Shown here: positions 47,148 through 56,836 of the stretch, in pieces
Numbering within the stretch: position 1 is the stretch's first letter
How the letters are laid out: each line of letters starts with the position of its first letter
Source of the DNA: Amycolatopsis mediterranei
GTDB taxonomy: Bacteria; Actinomycetota; Actinomycetes; Mycobacteriales; Pseudonocardiaceae
Direction of reading: 5' to 3'
Length of the DNA: 64,000 nt
Assembly: GCF_026017845.1 (NCBI RefSeq)
Contig: NZ_CP100416.1
Coordinates: 2,767,592 to 2,831,591, forward strand
Program-made: the position numbers and the translations under genes
The notes under the pieces: generated by a model
Database searches by the model: none
What the model saw: only the letters and a program-made list of their open reading frames with translations
What the model was told of the DNA's origin: nothing

Positions 47148-47939
47148 ATGCCTTCGCGAGCGACCGTGGACGTCGAGTTCGCCATCCACGTCACCCAGCC
47201 CGGGCCCGCGGCGATCTCGGTCTCCGCGGCGCACGCCGACACCGAGGAACTCCGCGTGTCCTGGCACGGGGACAGCCGGTCCGTCGAGTTCCCGCACGGG
47301 ACCCGGGCCGAGGTCTTCGACCTGCCCACCGGCGAGCACCAGGTCACCTACCACGCCGAGCGCGTGCTCACCGACGCCGAACCCGAGCCCGTCACGCTCG
47401 CCGACCTCGTCGTGTTCACCCGGCCGAGCCGGTACTGCCCGTCCGATCGCGTCGCCGGGCTCGTGCCGCCGGAGCTGCTCGGGCTCGAAAACCCCGGGAA
47501 ACAGGTCGAAGCCGTCGTCCGGCACGTCCACGAGCGACTGTCCTATGTGGTCGGTTCGAGCCGGCCCAGTGACGACGCGATCGATACCCTGCTCGCCGGC
47601 GAAGGCGTCTGCCGGGACTTCGCGCACGTCTGCATCACCCTGTGCCGGTTCCTCGACATCCCCGCGCGCTATGTCGGCGTCTACGCGCCCGGGCTCGCGC
47701 CGATGGACTTCCACGCCGTCTTCGAAGCCGCGGTCGACGGGCACTGGTACGTCTTCGACGCCACCCGGCTCGCGCCGCGCCAGACCATGCTCCGGATCTC
47801 CACCGGCCGCGACGCCGCCGACACCGCCTTCCTCGCCACGCTCGGCGGCGAGCTCGACTTCCTGGGCAGCACCATCTTCGCGACGACGGACGCCCCGCTG
47901 CCCGTCGACGACGGATCCGGGCTGGTCGTTCTCGGCTGA
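47148..47939 (+). CDS. Transglutaminase-like cysteine peptidase-fold protein
   Basis: A 263-aa protein. The N-terminal 110 residues form a beta-domain; the transglutaminase core follows with catalytic Cys in LLAGEGVCRDFAHVCITLCR, His in APMDFHAVFEA and Asp in WYVFDATRLAP. Transglutaminase-like proteins of this length act as amidases/peptidases in bacteria; the substrate is not known. It is divergent from the dienelactone-hydrolase-like gene with a 35-nt gap. Confidence 0.88.
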   Translation: MPSRATVDVEFAIHVTQPGPAAISVSAAHADTEELRVSWHGDSRSVEFPHGTRAEVFDLPTGEHQVTYHAERVLTDAEPEPVTLADLVVFTRPSRYCPSDRVAGLVPPELLGLENPGKQVEAVVRHVHERLSYVVGSSRPSDDAIDTLLAGEGVCRDFAHVCITLCRFLDIPARYVGVYAPGLAPMDFHAVFEAAVDGHWYVFDATRLAPRQTMLRISTGRDAADTAFLATLGGELDFLGSTIFATTDAPLPVDDGSGLVVLG

Positions 47940-47985
47940 TCCGCGTGTTGCCTGCGCAAAGACGGCTCCGGCTGGGTAGACAGTC

Positions 47986-49008
47986 TTGGTGAAGAGTTCC
48001 CCGAAGGCGCCGAGCCCGTGGGCCCGGGCGCGCGTCCGGTACCGGTGGCTGGACCACATCGCCCGCGCGACCAACCGCTACATCGACGCCGGCGGGTACC
48101 ACTACGTCGCCTCGATCACCTACTTCAGCCTGCTGTCGCTGGTGCCGCTGCTGATGGTCGCGTCGTCGGTCGGCGGGTTCGTGCTGGCCACCCAGCCGCA
48201 CCTGCTCGACACGCTGGTGCACGCGATCGTCAGCACGCTGCCCGGCGGCCTCGGCGACAAGGCCACCGAGCTGCTCACCGGCTTCGTCGAGCAGCGGACC
48301 AGCGTCGGCGTGGTCGGCCTGGGCATCGGGCTCTACTCCGGCTGGAACTGGATGAACGCGCTGCGGGACTCGCTGACGGCGCTGTGGGGGCAGAACCGGT
48401 CGGACCAGTCGCTGCCGCGGCTCATCGCCGTCGACCTGCTCGCGCTGCTCGGCCTGACCGCGGCGCTGCTGGTGTCGTTCACGCTCACCATCTCCGGCAC
48501 CGCACTCGGCAGCTACCTGCTCCGGCTCGCCGGCCTCGACGACACGAGCTGGGGGCACCAGCTCGTGTCGGCGTCTTCGGTACCGCTGTCGCTGGCCGCC
48601 GACTGGCTGGTGTTCCTCTGGGTGCTCACCCGGCTGCCGCGGCAGAAGGTCGGCGTGCGCAGCGCGATCCGCGGCGCGGTCGCCCTGGCCGTCGGGTTCG
48701 AGGTGCTCAAGCTGGCCGGCGGGTTCTACCTCCGGCTCATCGGCGACTCGCCGACCGGGATCGCGTTCGGTTCGATCATCGGTCTCATCTTCTTCATCTC
48801 GCTGGTCGCGCGGCTGCTCGTGTTCGTCACGGCGTGGACCGCGACCGGCTCGGACGCACCCCCGAAGGCGGTCGAGCCGCCGGCGCCGGTGGTGCTGGAG
48901 CCGGTCGTCGTGGTGGACCCGCCGATGGCGGTGCCCGCCACCGTCGGGGTGGTCACCGGGGTGCTCGGCACCCTGCTCGCCCTGCGGTGGCGCCGCTCCC
49001 GCCGGTGA
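47986..49008 (+). CDS. YihY/BrkB-family inner membrane protein
   Basis: A 340-aa membrane protein with six main helices. It has the family segments ASITYFSLLSLVPLLMVASSVGGFV, GLGIGLYSGWNWMNALRDSLTALW, and FGSIIGLIFFISLVARLLVFVTAW. A Pro/Val-rich tail ends in a further hydrophobic stretch. The start is TTG 47986 or GTG 47989; neither has a strong ribosome site. Its stop codon directly abuts that of the convergent ltp3. Function in envelope or transport is unproven. Confidence 0.87.
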   Translation: MVKSSPKAPSPWARARVRYRWLDHIARATNRYIDAGGYHYVASITYFSLLSLVPLLMVASSVGGFVLATQPHLLDTLVHAIVSTLPGGLGDKATELLTGFVEQRTSVGVVGLGIGLYSGWNWMNALRDSLTALWGQNRSDQSLPRLIAVDLLALLGLTAALLVSFTLTISGTALGSYLLRLAGLDDTSWGHQLVSASSVPLSLAADWLVFLWVLTRLPRQKVGVRSAIRGAVALAVGFEVLKLAGGFYLRLIGDSPTGIAFGSIIGLIFFISLVARLLVFVTAWTATGSDAPPKAVEPPAPVVLEPVVVVDPPMAVPATVGVVTGVLGTLLALRWRRSRR

Positions 49009-50172
49009 TCAGCTCGGCTTCTCCGACCCCACCAGCCACATCGAGAAGTACTGCGACCCGCCGCCGTAGGCGTGCCCGAGCGCGCGGCGCGCGCCGTCCA
49101 CCTGGTAGTCGCCGGCCCGGCCCATGACCTGCTTCGCCGCTTCGGAGAACCGCAGCATGCCGGACGCGCCGATCGGGTTGGACGAGAGCACTCCGCCGGA
49201 CGGGTTGCACGGCAGCCGGCCGCCGATCGCCGTCTCGCCCTTCTCGGTGACCTTCCAGCCCTCGCCTTCGGGGGCGAAACCGAGGTTCTCCAGCCACATC
49301 GGCTCGAACCACGAGAACGGCACGTAGATTTCGGCGACGTCCACTTCGGACATCGGGTCGGTGATGCCCGCCTCGGCCCACAGCGCGGCCGCGGCCTCGC
49401 GCCCAGCCCGCGGGTTCACCTGGTCGCGGCCGGCGAACGTGGTCGGCTCGGTGCGCATCGCCGTCGCGTGGATCCACGCCGCACCGCCTTCGACGGCGTC
49501 CCCGGCGGCCTCGTCGCCGAGCACCATTGCGCACGCGCCGTCGGAAGACGGGCAAGTTTCGTCGTAGCGGATCGGGTCCCAGAGCATCTGCGACGCCCGC
49601 ACCGACTCGACGGTGATGTCCGGCTGCCGCAGGTGCGCGTACGGGTTGAGCGCGCCGTTGCGCCGGTCCTTCGCCGCGACGATGGCCCCGACGTGCTCGG
49701 GCGCACCCGAACGGCGGATGTAGGAGCGCACGTGCGGCGCGAAGTAGCCGCCCGCGCCGGCGCCGACCGGCATCTGGAACGGCGGCAGGATCGACAGCCC
49801 CCACATCGCGTTCGACTCGGACTGCTTTTCGTACGCGACGGTCAGCACCCGGTGGTGCACGCCCGCCTGGATGAGCGACGCCGCCACCAGCGCGGTCGAG
49901 CCACCCACCGAGCCCGCGGTGTGCACGCGCAGCAGCGGCTTCCCGGTCGCGCCGAGCGAGTCGGCGAGGAACAGCTCGGGCATCATCACGCCCTCGAACA
50001 GGTCCGGGGCCTTGCCGAGCACGACGGCGTCGATGTCGGCCCACTCCACCTGGGCGTCGGTCATCGCGCGGTCGATCGCCTCGCGCAGCAGGCCGGGCAT
50101 CGAGACGTCCTGGCGCTTGGCGCGGTGGTGCGTCTGGCCGGTGCCGAGCACGGCGGTGAGCTGCTTGGTCAT
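49009..50172 (-). CDS. ltp3: Ltp3-like thiolase-fold steroid aldolase
   Basis: A 387-aa lipid-transfer/thiolase-superfamily protein, syntenic with M. tuberculosis Rv3523. Visible: AVLGTGQTHHRAKRQDVSMPGLLREAI, HTAGSVGGSTALVAASLIQ, SSDGACAMVLGDEAA, and C-terminal NPSGGVLSSNPIGASGMLRFSEAAKQV. Ltp3 and Ltp4 are linked in Rhodococcus to removal of C24-branched sterol side chains. Its ATG overlaps the ltp4 stop (ATGA). Confidence 0.88.
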   Translation of the reverse strand: MTKQLTAVLGTGQTHHRAKRQDVSMPGLLREAIDRAMTDAQVEWADIDAVVLGKAPDLFEGVMMPELFLADSLGATGKPLLRVHTAGSVGGSTALVAASLIQAGVHHRVLTVAYEKQSESNAMWGLSILPPFQMPVGAGAGGYFAPHVRSYIRRSGAPEHVGAIVAAKDRRNGALNPYAHLRQPDITVESVRASQMLWDPIRYDETCPSSDGACAMVLGDEAAGDAVEGGAAWIHATAMRTEPTTFAGRDQVNPRAGREAAAALWAEAGITDPMSEVDVAEIYVPFSWFEPMWLENLGFAPEGEGWKVTEKGETAIGGRLPCNPSGGVLSSNPIGASGMLRFSEAAKQVMGRAGDYQVDGARRALGHAYGGGSQYFSMWLVGSEKPS

Positions 50173-51182
50173 CGGGCCTCCAGCACGGTCACCAGGTTCT
50201 GTTGCAGGGCCGGGCCGCTCGTCGCGTGCGCCACGGCCTTGCGGGATTCGCCGCTGTGGATCCGGATCGCCGCTTCGCCGATCCGGGCGAGCCCGGCGGA
50301 GAACATCGGGTTCGCGGCCAGCGCCCCGCCGGACGGGTTGATCTTCACGCCGTCGCCGAGCCCGAGCGCGCTGCGCAGGATGAGCTCCTGGTGGGTGAAG
50401 GGGGCGTGCAGCTCGGCGAGGTCGACGCCGTCGAGGTCGAGGGCTTTGCCCGCCGCCTCGGTGGACGGGCTCCGCGTCAGGTCGCGGGCGCCGAGCACGG
50501 GGGAGTCGACGCGGTGCTCGATGCCGGTGATCACCGCGGGGCGTTCGACGATCTCGCGCGCCCGTTCCACAGTGGACAGGACGATCACGGCGGCACCGTC
50601 GGTGATCGGGGCGATGTCGTGCTTGCGCAACGGATCGGCGTAGTACGGCGTGTCGAGCAGCTCAGCGACGTCCTGGGTGGTCCCGCGGGCGGCGACCTCG
50701 GCCAGGTCCTTTTCGGACCAGAGCCCGGCCTCCAGGCCGAGCCGCGCTTGGATCCCGGCGATCGAGACCGAGTCCGGCCACAACGGCGTGACGACGTACG
50801 GGTCGAGCTGCAGGGCGAGCACCCGGCGCAGCTGCCCGGCGCTGGACTTGCCGAAGCCGTAGACGAGCGCGGTCTCGACCTCGCCCATCTTGATCTTCAG
50901 CCACGCTTCGTACAGCGCCCAGGCGGCGTCCATCTCGACGTGGGACTCGTGGATCGGCGGGAACGCGCCGATCGCGTCGACGGCGGCGATGAAGGAGAAC
51001 GCGCGGCCGGCCAGGTAGTCCGACGAGCCGGAGCACCAGAAGTCGATGTCCTGTTTGGACAGGCCGGTCTGCGCGAAGACCTCGGCGAAGATCGGGACGA
51101 GCATCTCCACGCCGTTGGTGGTGCCCTCGGTTTCCCGGACGTTGGGGGCCTTCGCGAAGCCCGCGATCGCGACGTCTGGCAT
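50169..51182 (-). CDS. ltp4: Ltp4-like thiolase-fold steroid aldolase
   Basis: A 337-aa lipid-transfer/thiolase protein, syntenic with Rv3522. VAIAGFAKAPNVRETEGTTNGVEMLVPIFAEVFAQTGLSKQDIDF at the start; DGAAVIVLSTVERA; and KINPSGGALAANPMFSAGLARIGEAA. ATG 51182 has GAGGT upstream. It should work with the DUF35 protein encoded just before it, as Ltp2 does with ChsH2. Predicted substrate: C24-branched side-chain CoA, from family knowledge. Confidence 0.88.
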   Translation of the reverse strand: MPDVAIAGFAKAPNVRETEGTTNGVEMLVPIFAEVFAQTGLSKQDIDFWCSGSSDYLAGRAFSFIAAVDAIGAFPPIHESHVEMDAAWALYEAWLKIKMGEVETALVYGFGKSSAGQLRRVLALQLDPYVVTPLWPDSVSIAGIQARLGLEAGLWSEKDLAEVAARGTTQDVAELLDTPYYADPLRKHDIAPITDGAAVIVLSTVERAREIVERPAVITGIEHRVDSPVLGARDLTRSPSTEAAGKALDLDGVDLAELHAPFTHQELILRSALGLGDGVKINPSGGALAANPMFSAGLARIGEAAIRIHSGESRKAVAHATSGPALQQNLVTVLEAR

Positions 51183-51189
51183 CAGGACC

Positions 51190-52203
51190 TCACAGGTGGT
51201 GGGCGAAGGTTTCGTAAGCCGCGTCCGGCTCACCGGTCGGCTCGAAGTGGCTGATGTTCTCCAGCGACGTCCACCACTCGTCACGCGGCTTCCACGCGGC
51301 GCGCACCCGCATGCCCATCTTGACGTCTTCGGCGGCGCAGCCGAGGACGAGGTGCAGGAAGGCGATGTCGGCGCCGTCGAGCAGGATGTACGCGGCGACG
51401 TACGGCGGCTTGATCCGCTGGCCCAGGAACGGGACGTTGACGATGCAGAAGGTGGTGACGATGCCGGTGTCGGGCAGTTCGACCTCTTCGGTGGTCGGTA
51501 CGCCGTCGGTCGGGCAGGCCCCGCGCGGCGGGATGTAGACCTTGCCGCAGGCGGGGCACCGCTGGCCGATCAGCTTCCCCTCGGCGAGCCCGCGCAGGTA
51601 GGTGCTCTCTTCGGGCGAGGCGGAGTGCAGGTACTTCAGGTGCACCGGCGTGATGACGACGCTGACCGGCGCGCCCTCTTCCCGGTCGGCGACCGGGGGC
51701 GCGGGCTGGGTGGGCGTGGTGTCTTCGGCGTCCACGGGCAAGAAATAGGCGATGTCGCGGATGTGCCCGACGACCTCGTCGGCCCAGCGCACGCGCACCC
51801 GCTGTCCACTGTGGATGTTGCCGGGCTCGCCCGCGTCGACGGCGTGCAGCATCGGCGTGTCGGCCCCGTCGAGCTTGACGAGCGCCCAGGCGAAGGGGCG
51901 GTTGAGCGGCTGCCCGTCCAGCGGCCGCGGGCACCACGACCAGGAGACGACGGTGCCCTCTTCGGCGACCGGCACGAACTCGCTGAGCTGTTCGGCGGTC
52001 ACGGGGTCGTACTCGACCGGCGGGACGTGCACCCGGCCGTCGCTGCCGCGGATGCCTTCGATCCGGCGGTCACGCAGCGCGTTCACGAACCGCCCGAGGA
52101 CGGGCCCGGTCGAGCGGGTGTAGTCGAAGCCGACGTTCAGCGGTGCCGCCAGTGGTGTCTCGGTCACACCGTTGAGTGAAACACGTTCTCGTTCTGCCGA
52201 CAA
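51190..52203 (-). CDS. Zn-ribbon OB-fold (DUF35) protein, Rv3521-like
   Basis: A 337-aa protein with two DUF35/OB-fold halves. The second half keeps the zinc ribbon: GQRCPACGKVYIPPRGACPTDG (CxxC...C); the first lacks it. It is the probable docking partner of Ltp3/Ltp4. Start choice is open: TTG 52203 has GGAGG 4 nt before it, but then KstR box 7 lies inside the coding region. GTG 52167 puts box 7 just upstream, without a ribosome site. It is first gene of the operon with ltp4 and ltp3. Confidence 0.87.
   Translation of the reverse strand: MSAERERVSLNGVTETPLAAPLNVGFDYTRSTGPVLGRFVNALRDRRIEGIRGSDGRVHVPPVEYDPVTAEQLSEFVPVAEEGTVVSWSWCPRPLDGQPLNRPFAWALVKLDGADTPMLHAVDAGEPGNIHSGQRVRVRWADEVVGHIRDIAYFLPVDAEDTTPTQPAPPVADREEGAPVSVVITPVHLKYLHSASPEESTYLRGLAEGKLIGQRCPACGKVYIPPRGACPTDGVPTTEEVELPDTGIVTTFCIVNVPFLGQRIKPPYVAAYILLDGADIAFLHLVLGCAAEDVKMGMRVRAAWKPRDEWWTSLENISHFEPTGEPDAAYETFAHHL
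52177..52190. promoter_or_regulatory. KstR operator, one mismatch (box 7)
   Basis: TGAAACACGTTCTC; its reverse complement is identical to box 3. It lies between the two candidate starts of the DUF35 gene. Confidence 0.8.
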
Positions 52204-52232
52204 GGTTCCTCCGTGGAGCAGCTCAAGATGGA

Positions 52233-52246
52233 TAGAACGCGTTATC
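52233..52246. promoter_or_regulatory. KstR operator, one mismatch (box 8)
   Basis: TAGAACGCGTTATC, only 2 nt beyond the echA19 stop codon and 29 nt before the TTG start of the DUF35 gene. It is the second box in front of this operon, 56 bp from box 7 centre to centre. Confidence 0.8.
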
Positions 52247-52248
52247 GG

Positions 52249-53037
52249 TCAGCGGCCATTGAAGTCCGGCTTCCGCTTCTCCGAGAACGCCCGCGGCCCC
52301 TCCTTGGCATCCTCCGACGCGAACACCTCGATGCCGTACTGCGAGTCCAGCTTGAACGCCTCTTCCTCGTGCAGCCCCTCGGTGTCCCGGATCGTCCGCA
52401 GGATCGCCCGCACCGCCAGCGGACCGTTCGCGTTCACCAGCGAAGCCAGCTCCAACGCGCGAGAGAGCGCGGAACCGTCCGGAACCACGTGCCCGATCAA
52501 GCCGATGGCCAGCGCCTCCGTCGCGGTCAGGTGACGGCCGGTCAGCAGGATGTCCGCGGCCACCGTGTACGGGATCTGGCGGGGCAGCCGCACCGCCGAC
52601 CCGCCCATCGGGAACAGTCCCCACCGGGCCTCCGACACCCCGAAGCGCGCCGACGAGCCGGCCACCCGGATATCGGTGCCCTGGAGGATCTCGGTGCCGC
52701 CCGCGATCGCCGGGCCCTCGACCGCCGCGATCAGGGGCTTCGTCAAGCGGCGGCCCTTCAGCAGTCCCGGGATGCGCGATGGGTCGAACTTGCCCGAGGC
52801 GAACGACTCCGAGGGGGAGTTGCGCGACATCGACTTCAGATCGGCGCCCGCGCAGAACGCGCCGCCCGCGCCGGTCAGGATGCAGCTGCGGATCGCGTCG
52901 TCGGAATCGACCCGGTCCCAGGCCTCGACCATGATCGACATCATCTCGCCGGTGATCGCGTTGCGCGCCTCGGGCCGGTTCATCGTGACGATCAGGGTCG
53001 CCCCCTCTTGCGTCACCAGCGCGTGCGGTTCACCCAC
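52249..53037 (-). CDS. echA19: Enoyl-CoA hydratase EchA19-like
   Basis: A 262-aa crotonase-fold hydratase for side-chain enoyl-CoA steroids. [30 protein letters not shown]; oxyanion loop [39 protein letters not shown] with the hydratase Glu region; and C-terminal [16 protein letters not shown] 53037 has AGGAGGT upstream and is preferred over the longer open frame. It is divergent from fadD19, as Rv3516 is from Rv3515c in M. tuberculosis. Confidence 0.9.
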   Translation of the reverse strand: MGEPHALVTQEGATLIVTMNRPEARNAITGEMMSIMVEAWDRVDSDDAIRSCILTGAGGAFCAGADLKSMSRNSPSESFASGKFDPSRIPGLLKGRRLTKPLIAAVEGPAIAGGTEILQGTDIRVAGSSARFGVSEARWGLFPMGGSAVRLPRQIPYTVAADILLTGRHLTATEALAIGLIGHVVPDGSALSRALELASLVNANGPLAVRAILRTIRDTEGLHEEEAFKLDSQYGIEVFASEDAKEGPRAFSEKRKPDFNGR

Positions 53038-53075
53038 GGAAGACCTCCTGAAGGAGCAGTGCCATTGCCCGGAAC

Positions 53076-53089
53076 GATAACATGTTCTA
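53076..53089. promoter_or_regulatory. KstR operator, one mismatch (box 9)
   Basis: GATAACATGTTCTA, 10 nt before the fadD19 GTG and 38 nt before the echA19 start. One box can serve both divergent genes. Confidence 0.83.
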
Positions 53090-53099
53090 CTTTGAGGGC

Positions 53100-54716
53100 G
53101 TGGCACTCAACATCGCGGATCTTCTGGAGCACGCCGTCGACGCCGTGCCGGAGCGCGTCGCGGTCGTGTGCGGCGACCGGCGGGTCACCTTCGCCGAACT
53201 GGAGGCGCGGGCCAACCGGCTCGCCCACCACCTCGCCGCGCACGGCGTGGGACGCGGGTCCCACATCGGGGTCTATTCCCGCAATTCGATCGAGGCCTTG
53301 GAGGCGATGATCGCGGCGTACAAGCTGCGCGCGATCGCCGTCAACGTCAACTACCGCTACGTGCACGGCGAACTCGTCTACCTCTTCAACGACGCCGAGA
53401 TCGTCGCGCTCGTGCACGAACGCAGCTACGCCGACAAGGTCGCCGCGGTGCTGCCGGAGGCGCCGAAACTGAAACACGTTGTCGTGATCGATGACGGCAG
53501 CGGCGGCGACTACGGGAGCTACGGCGGCGTCGACTACGAATCCGCCCTCGCAGCACAGAGCCCCGAGCGCGATTTCGGAGAGCGTTCCGGCGACGACCTG
53601 TACATCCTCTACACCGGTGGCACCACGGGCTACCCGAAGGGCGTGCTCTGGCGGCAGGAGGACGTCTGGCGCGCGCTCGGCGGCGGGATCAACTTCGTCA
53701 CCGGCGAGTACATCCCCGACGAGTGGACGCTCGCCGAGCAGGGCAAGGCCGGGAGCCTGACCCGGCTGCCCGCCGCGCCGCTGATCCACGGCGCCGCGCA
53801 GTGGGCCGCGTTCGGCGCGCTGTTCACCGGCAGCCCGGTGGTCTTCGTGCCCCGCTTCGACGCCCACGAGATCTGGAAAGCCGTGCAGGAGCACAAGGTC
53901 CAGGTCCTCACGATCGTCGGCGACGCGATGGCGCGGCCGCTCATCGAGGCCTTCCGCGAGGGCGACTACGACGCGTCGTCGATCGTCGCGGTGTCGAGTC
54001 ACGCCGCGCTGTTCTCGCAGTCGGTGAAGCAGGAGTTCGTCGAACTCGTCCCGCACGCCGTGATCACCGACGCCATCGGCTCGTCGGAAAGCGGCTTCAC
54101 CGGGATCGGCATGGTCGCCAAGGGCTCCGACCACAGCGCCGGCCCGCGGGTGAACTTCGGCAAGGACGCGATCCTGCTCGACGACGACGGCAACCTCGTC
54201 GAAAAGAAGCCCGGCGCGGTCGGGCTGATCGGCCGCCGCGGACACGTCCCGCTCGGCTACTACGGCGATCCCGAGAAGAGCAAGAAGATCTTCGTCGAGG
54301 TCGACGGCGCCCGGTACGTCGTCCCGGGCGACTACGCCCGCTACGAGGAGGACGGCACCGTCACGCTGCTGGGGCGCGGCTCCCAGTGCGTCAACACCGG
54401 CGGCGAGAAGGTCTACCCGGAAGAGGTCGAAGGGGCGCTCAAGTCCCACCCCGACGTCTTCGACGCGCTCGTCATCGGCGTCCCGGACGAGCGGCTCGGC
54501 CAGCGCGTCGCCGCCGTGGTCCAGCTCCGCGAGGGCGCCGAACCGGACCTCGCGGCCATCGAAGAGCACGTCCGCGGCGAGATCGCCGGCTACAAGGTGC
54601 CGCGGACCGTCTGGCTGGCCGGCGAGATCGGCCGCTCGCCCAGCGGCAAGCCGGACTACCCGTGGGCCCAGCGCTACGCCGCCGAGCACGAACCGGCCGC
54701 GGCCCAGCCCGTCTGA
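53100..54716 (+). CDS. fadD19: Steroid side-chain acyl-CoA synthetase FadD19
   Basis: A 538-aa ANL-superfamily ligase that activates sterol side-chain acids to CoA thioesters. The P-loop-like [19 protein letters not shown] is near residue 170; [21 protein letters not shown]-like [36 protein letters not shown]; and the C-terminal catalytic Lys in [12 protein letters not shown]. FadD19 accepts C8 side chains and is needed for C24-branched sterols in Rhodococcus. The GTG start fits family N-termini. Confidence 0.92.
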   Translation: MALNIADLLEHAVDAVPERVAVVCGDRRVTFAELEARANRLAHHLAAHGVGRGSHIGVYSRNSIEALEAMIAAYKLRAIAVNVNYRYVHGELVYLFNDAEIVALVHERSYADKVAAVLPEAPKLKHVVVIDDGSGGDYGSYGGVDYESALAAQSPERDFGERSGDDLYILYTGGTTGYPKGVLWRQEDVWRALGGGINFVTGEYIPDEWTLAEQGKAGSLTRLPAAPLIHGAAQWAAFGALFTGSPVVFVPRFDAHEIWKAVQEHKVQVLTIVGDAMARPLIEAFREGDYDASSIVAVSSHAALFSQSVKQEFVELVPHAVITDAIGSSESGFTGIGMVAKGSDHSAGPRVNFGKDAILLDDDGNLVEKKPGAVGLIGRRGHVPLGYYGDPEKSKKIFVEVDGARYVVPGDYARYEEDGTVTLLGRGSQCVNTGGEKVYPEEVEGALKSHPDVFDALVIGVPDERLGQRVAAVVQLREGAEPDLAAIEEHVRGEIAGYKVPRTVWLAGEIGRSPSGKPDYPWAQRYAAEHEPAAAQPV

Positions 54717-54753
54717 GGAGGACAACCCCTCAGTCTTCTAGGAGGACAACACA

Positions 54754-55854
54754 GTGCGGACACCCCTGTGCGACCGGCTCGGCATCGACCTGCCGATCGT
54801 CGGGTTCACCCCGTCGGAGCACGTCGCCGCGGCCCTCAGCCGCGCCGGCGGGCTCGGCGTGCTCGGTTGCGTGCGGTTCAACGACGCCGCCGAGCTCGAC
54901 CGGGTGCTCACCTGGATGGACGAGAACACCGGCGGGAAACCGTACGGCGTCGACATCGTCATGCCGGCCAAGGTGCCCGCCGAGGGCACCCAGGTCGACC
55001 TGGCGAAGCTCATCCCGGACGGGCACCGCGCGTTCGTCGACCGCGTCCTGAAGGAGCTCTCGGTCCCGCCCCTGCCGGACGACACCGACGAGCGCGCGGG
55101 CGTGCTCGGCTGGCTGCACTCGGTCGCCCGCTCGCACGTCGAGGTCGCGCTGAACCACCCGATCAAGCTGATCGCCAACGCGCTCGGCTCGCCGCCGGTG
55201 GACGTGATCGGCCAGTGCCACGACAAGGGTGTCCCGGTCGCGGCGCTCGCCGGGAAGGCCGAGCACGCCGTGCGGCACGTCGAGAACGGCGTCGACTTCG
55301 TGGTGGCGCAGGGCTACGAAGCCGGCGGGCACACCGGCGAGATCGCGTCCATGGTGCTGGTGCCGGAGATCGTCGACGCGGTCGACGTGCCGGTGCTCGC
55401 CGCGGGCGGAATCGGTTCCGGCCGCCAGATGGCCGCGGCGCTCGCCCTCGGCGCGTCCGGCGTCTGGATGGGGTCGATGTGGCTGGCCACCGAGGAGTAC
55501 CTGCAGACGATGGGCGAATCGGTGGCGATGCAGCAGGCGCTCGTCGCGGCTTCGTCGTCGGACACCGTGCGGACGCGGATCTACACCGGCAAGCCGGCCC
55601 GGCTGCTGAAGACCCGGTGGACCGAGGCGTGGGCCGCGCCGGACGCGCCCGAGCCGCTGCCGATGCCGCTGCAGAACCTGCTGGTTTCCCCGGCCCACAA
55701 CCGGATCCACGCGGCGAACGACCCGAGCGTGGTGTCGATGCCGGTCGGGCAGATCGTCGGGCGGATGAACGCGGTGCGGCCGGTCGCCGACGTCGTCGCG
55801 GAACTGGTGAGCGGCTACGAAGAAGCGTTGTCCCGCTTGGACAAGACCCGCTGA
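54754..55854 (+). CDS. Nitronate monooxygenase-like FMN protein (Rv3553-like)
   Basis: A 366-aa TIM-barrel flavoprotein of the 2-nitropropane dioxygenase/NMO family: RTPLCDRLGIDLPIVGFTPSEHVAAALSRAGGLGVLG, VVAQGYEAGGHTGEIASMVLVPEIVDAV, PVLAAGGIGSGRQMAAALALGASGVWMGS. A similar gene (Rv3553) lies in the mycobacterial sterol cluster; its exact step is unclear, with a role in CoA-thioester double-bond reduction suggested. GTG 54754 has AGGAGG before it. It probably shares the fadD19 transcript. Confidence 0.87.
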   Translation: MRTPLCDRLGIDLPIVGFTPSEHVAAALSRAGGLGVLGCVRFNDAAELDRVLTWMDENTGGKPYGVDIVMPAKVPAEGTQVDLAKLIPDGHRAFVDRVLKELSVPPLPDDTDERAGVLGWLHSVARSHVEVALNHPIKLIANALGSPPVDVIGQCHDKGVPVAALAGKAEHAVRHVENGVDFVVAQGYEAGGHTGEIASMVLVPEIVDAVDVPVLAAGGIGSGRQMAAALALGASGVWMGSMWLATEEYLQTMGESVAMQQALVAASSSDTVRTRIYTGKPARLLKTRWTEAWAAPDAPEPLPMPLQNLLVSPAHNRIHAANDPSVVSMPVGQIVGRMNAVRPVADVVAELVSGYEEALSRLDKTR

Positions 55855-55858
55855 ACCG

Positions 55859-55893
55859 GAGAAAAGGGGCCCCGCGGCGGGGCCCCTTTTCTC
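55859..55893. terminator. Bidirectional terminator, 16-bp perfect stem
   Basis: GAGAAAAGGGGCCCCG pairs perfectly with its complement around a 3-nt loop. It ends in TTTT on the plus strand and AAAA on the left arm (TTTT on the minus strand), so it can stop both the convergent sterol operon and the protease gene. Confidence 0.9.
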
Positions 55894-55905
55894 GTGCGCA
55901 AGCGG

Positions 55906-56769
<864 letters not shown>

Positions 56770-56836
56770 CTACACCAGGTGGTCAAGACCGGGACAACCG
56801 ACTTTCTTCGGATCTTTCGGGCGGTTGGGTGATTTC

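Noticed and set aside
53019..53037. Additional TGAACC-type promoter element near the echA19 start
   Set aside because: TGAACC here lies inside the first codons of echA19 (GTGGGTGAACCGC), with no matching CGTATC at 16-17 nt.
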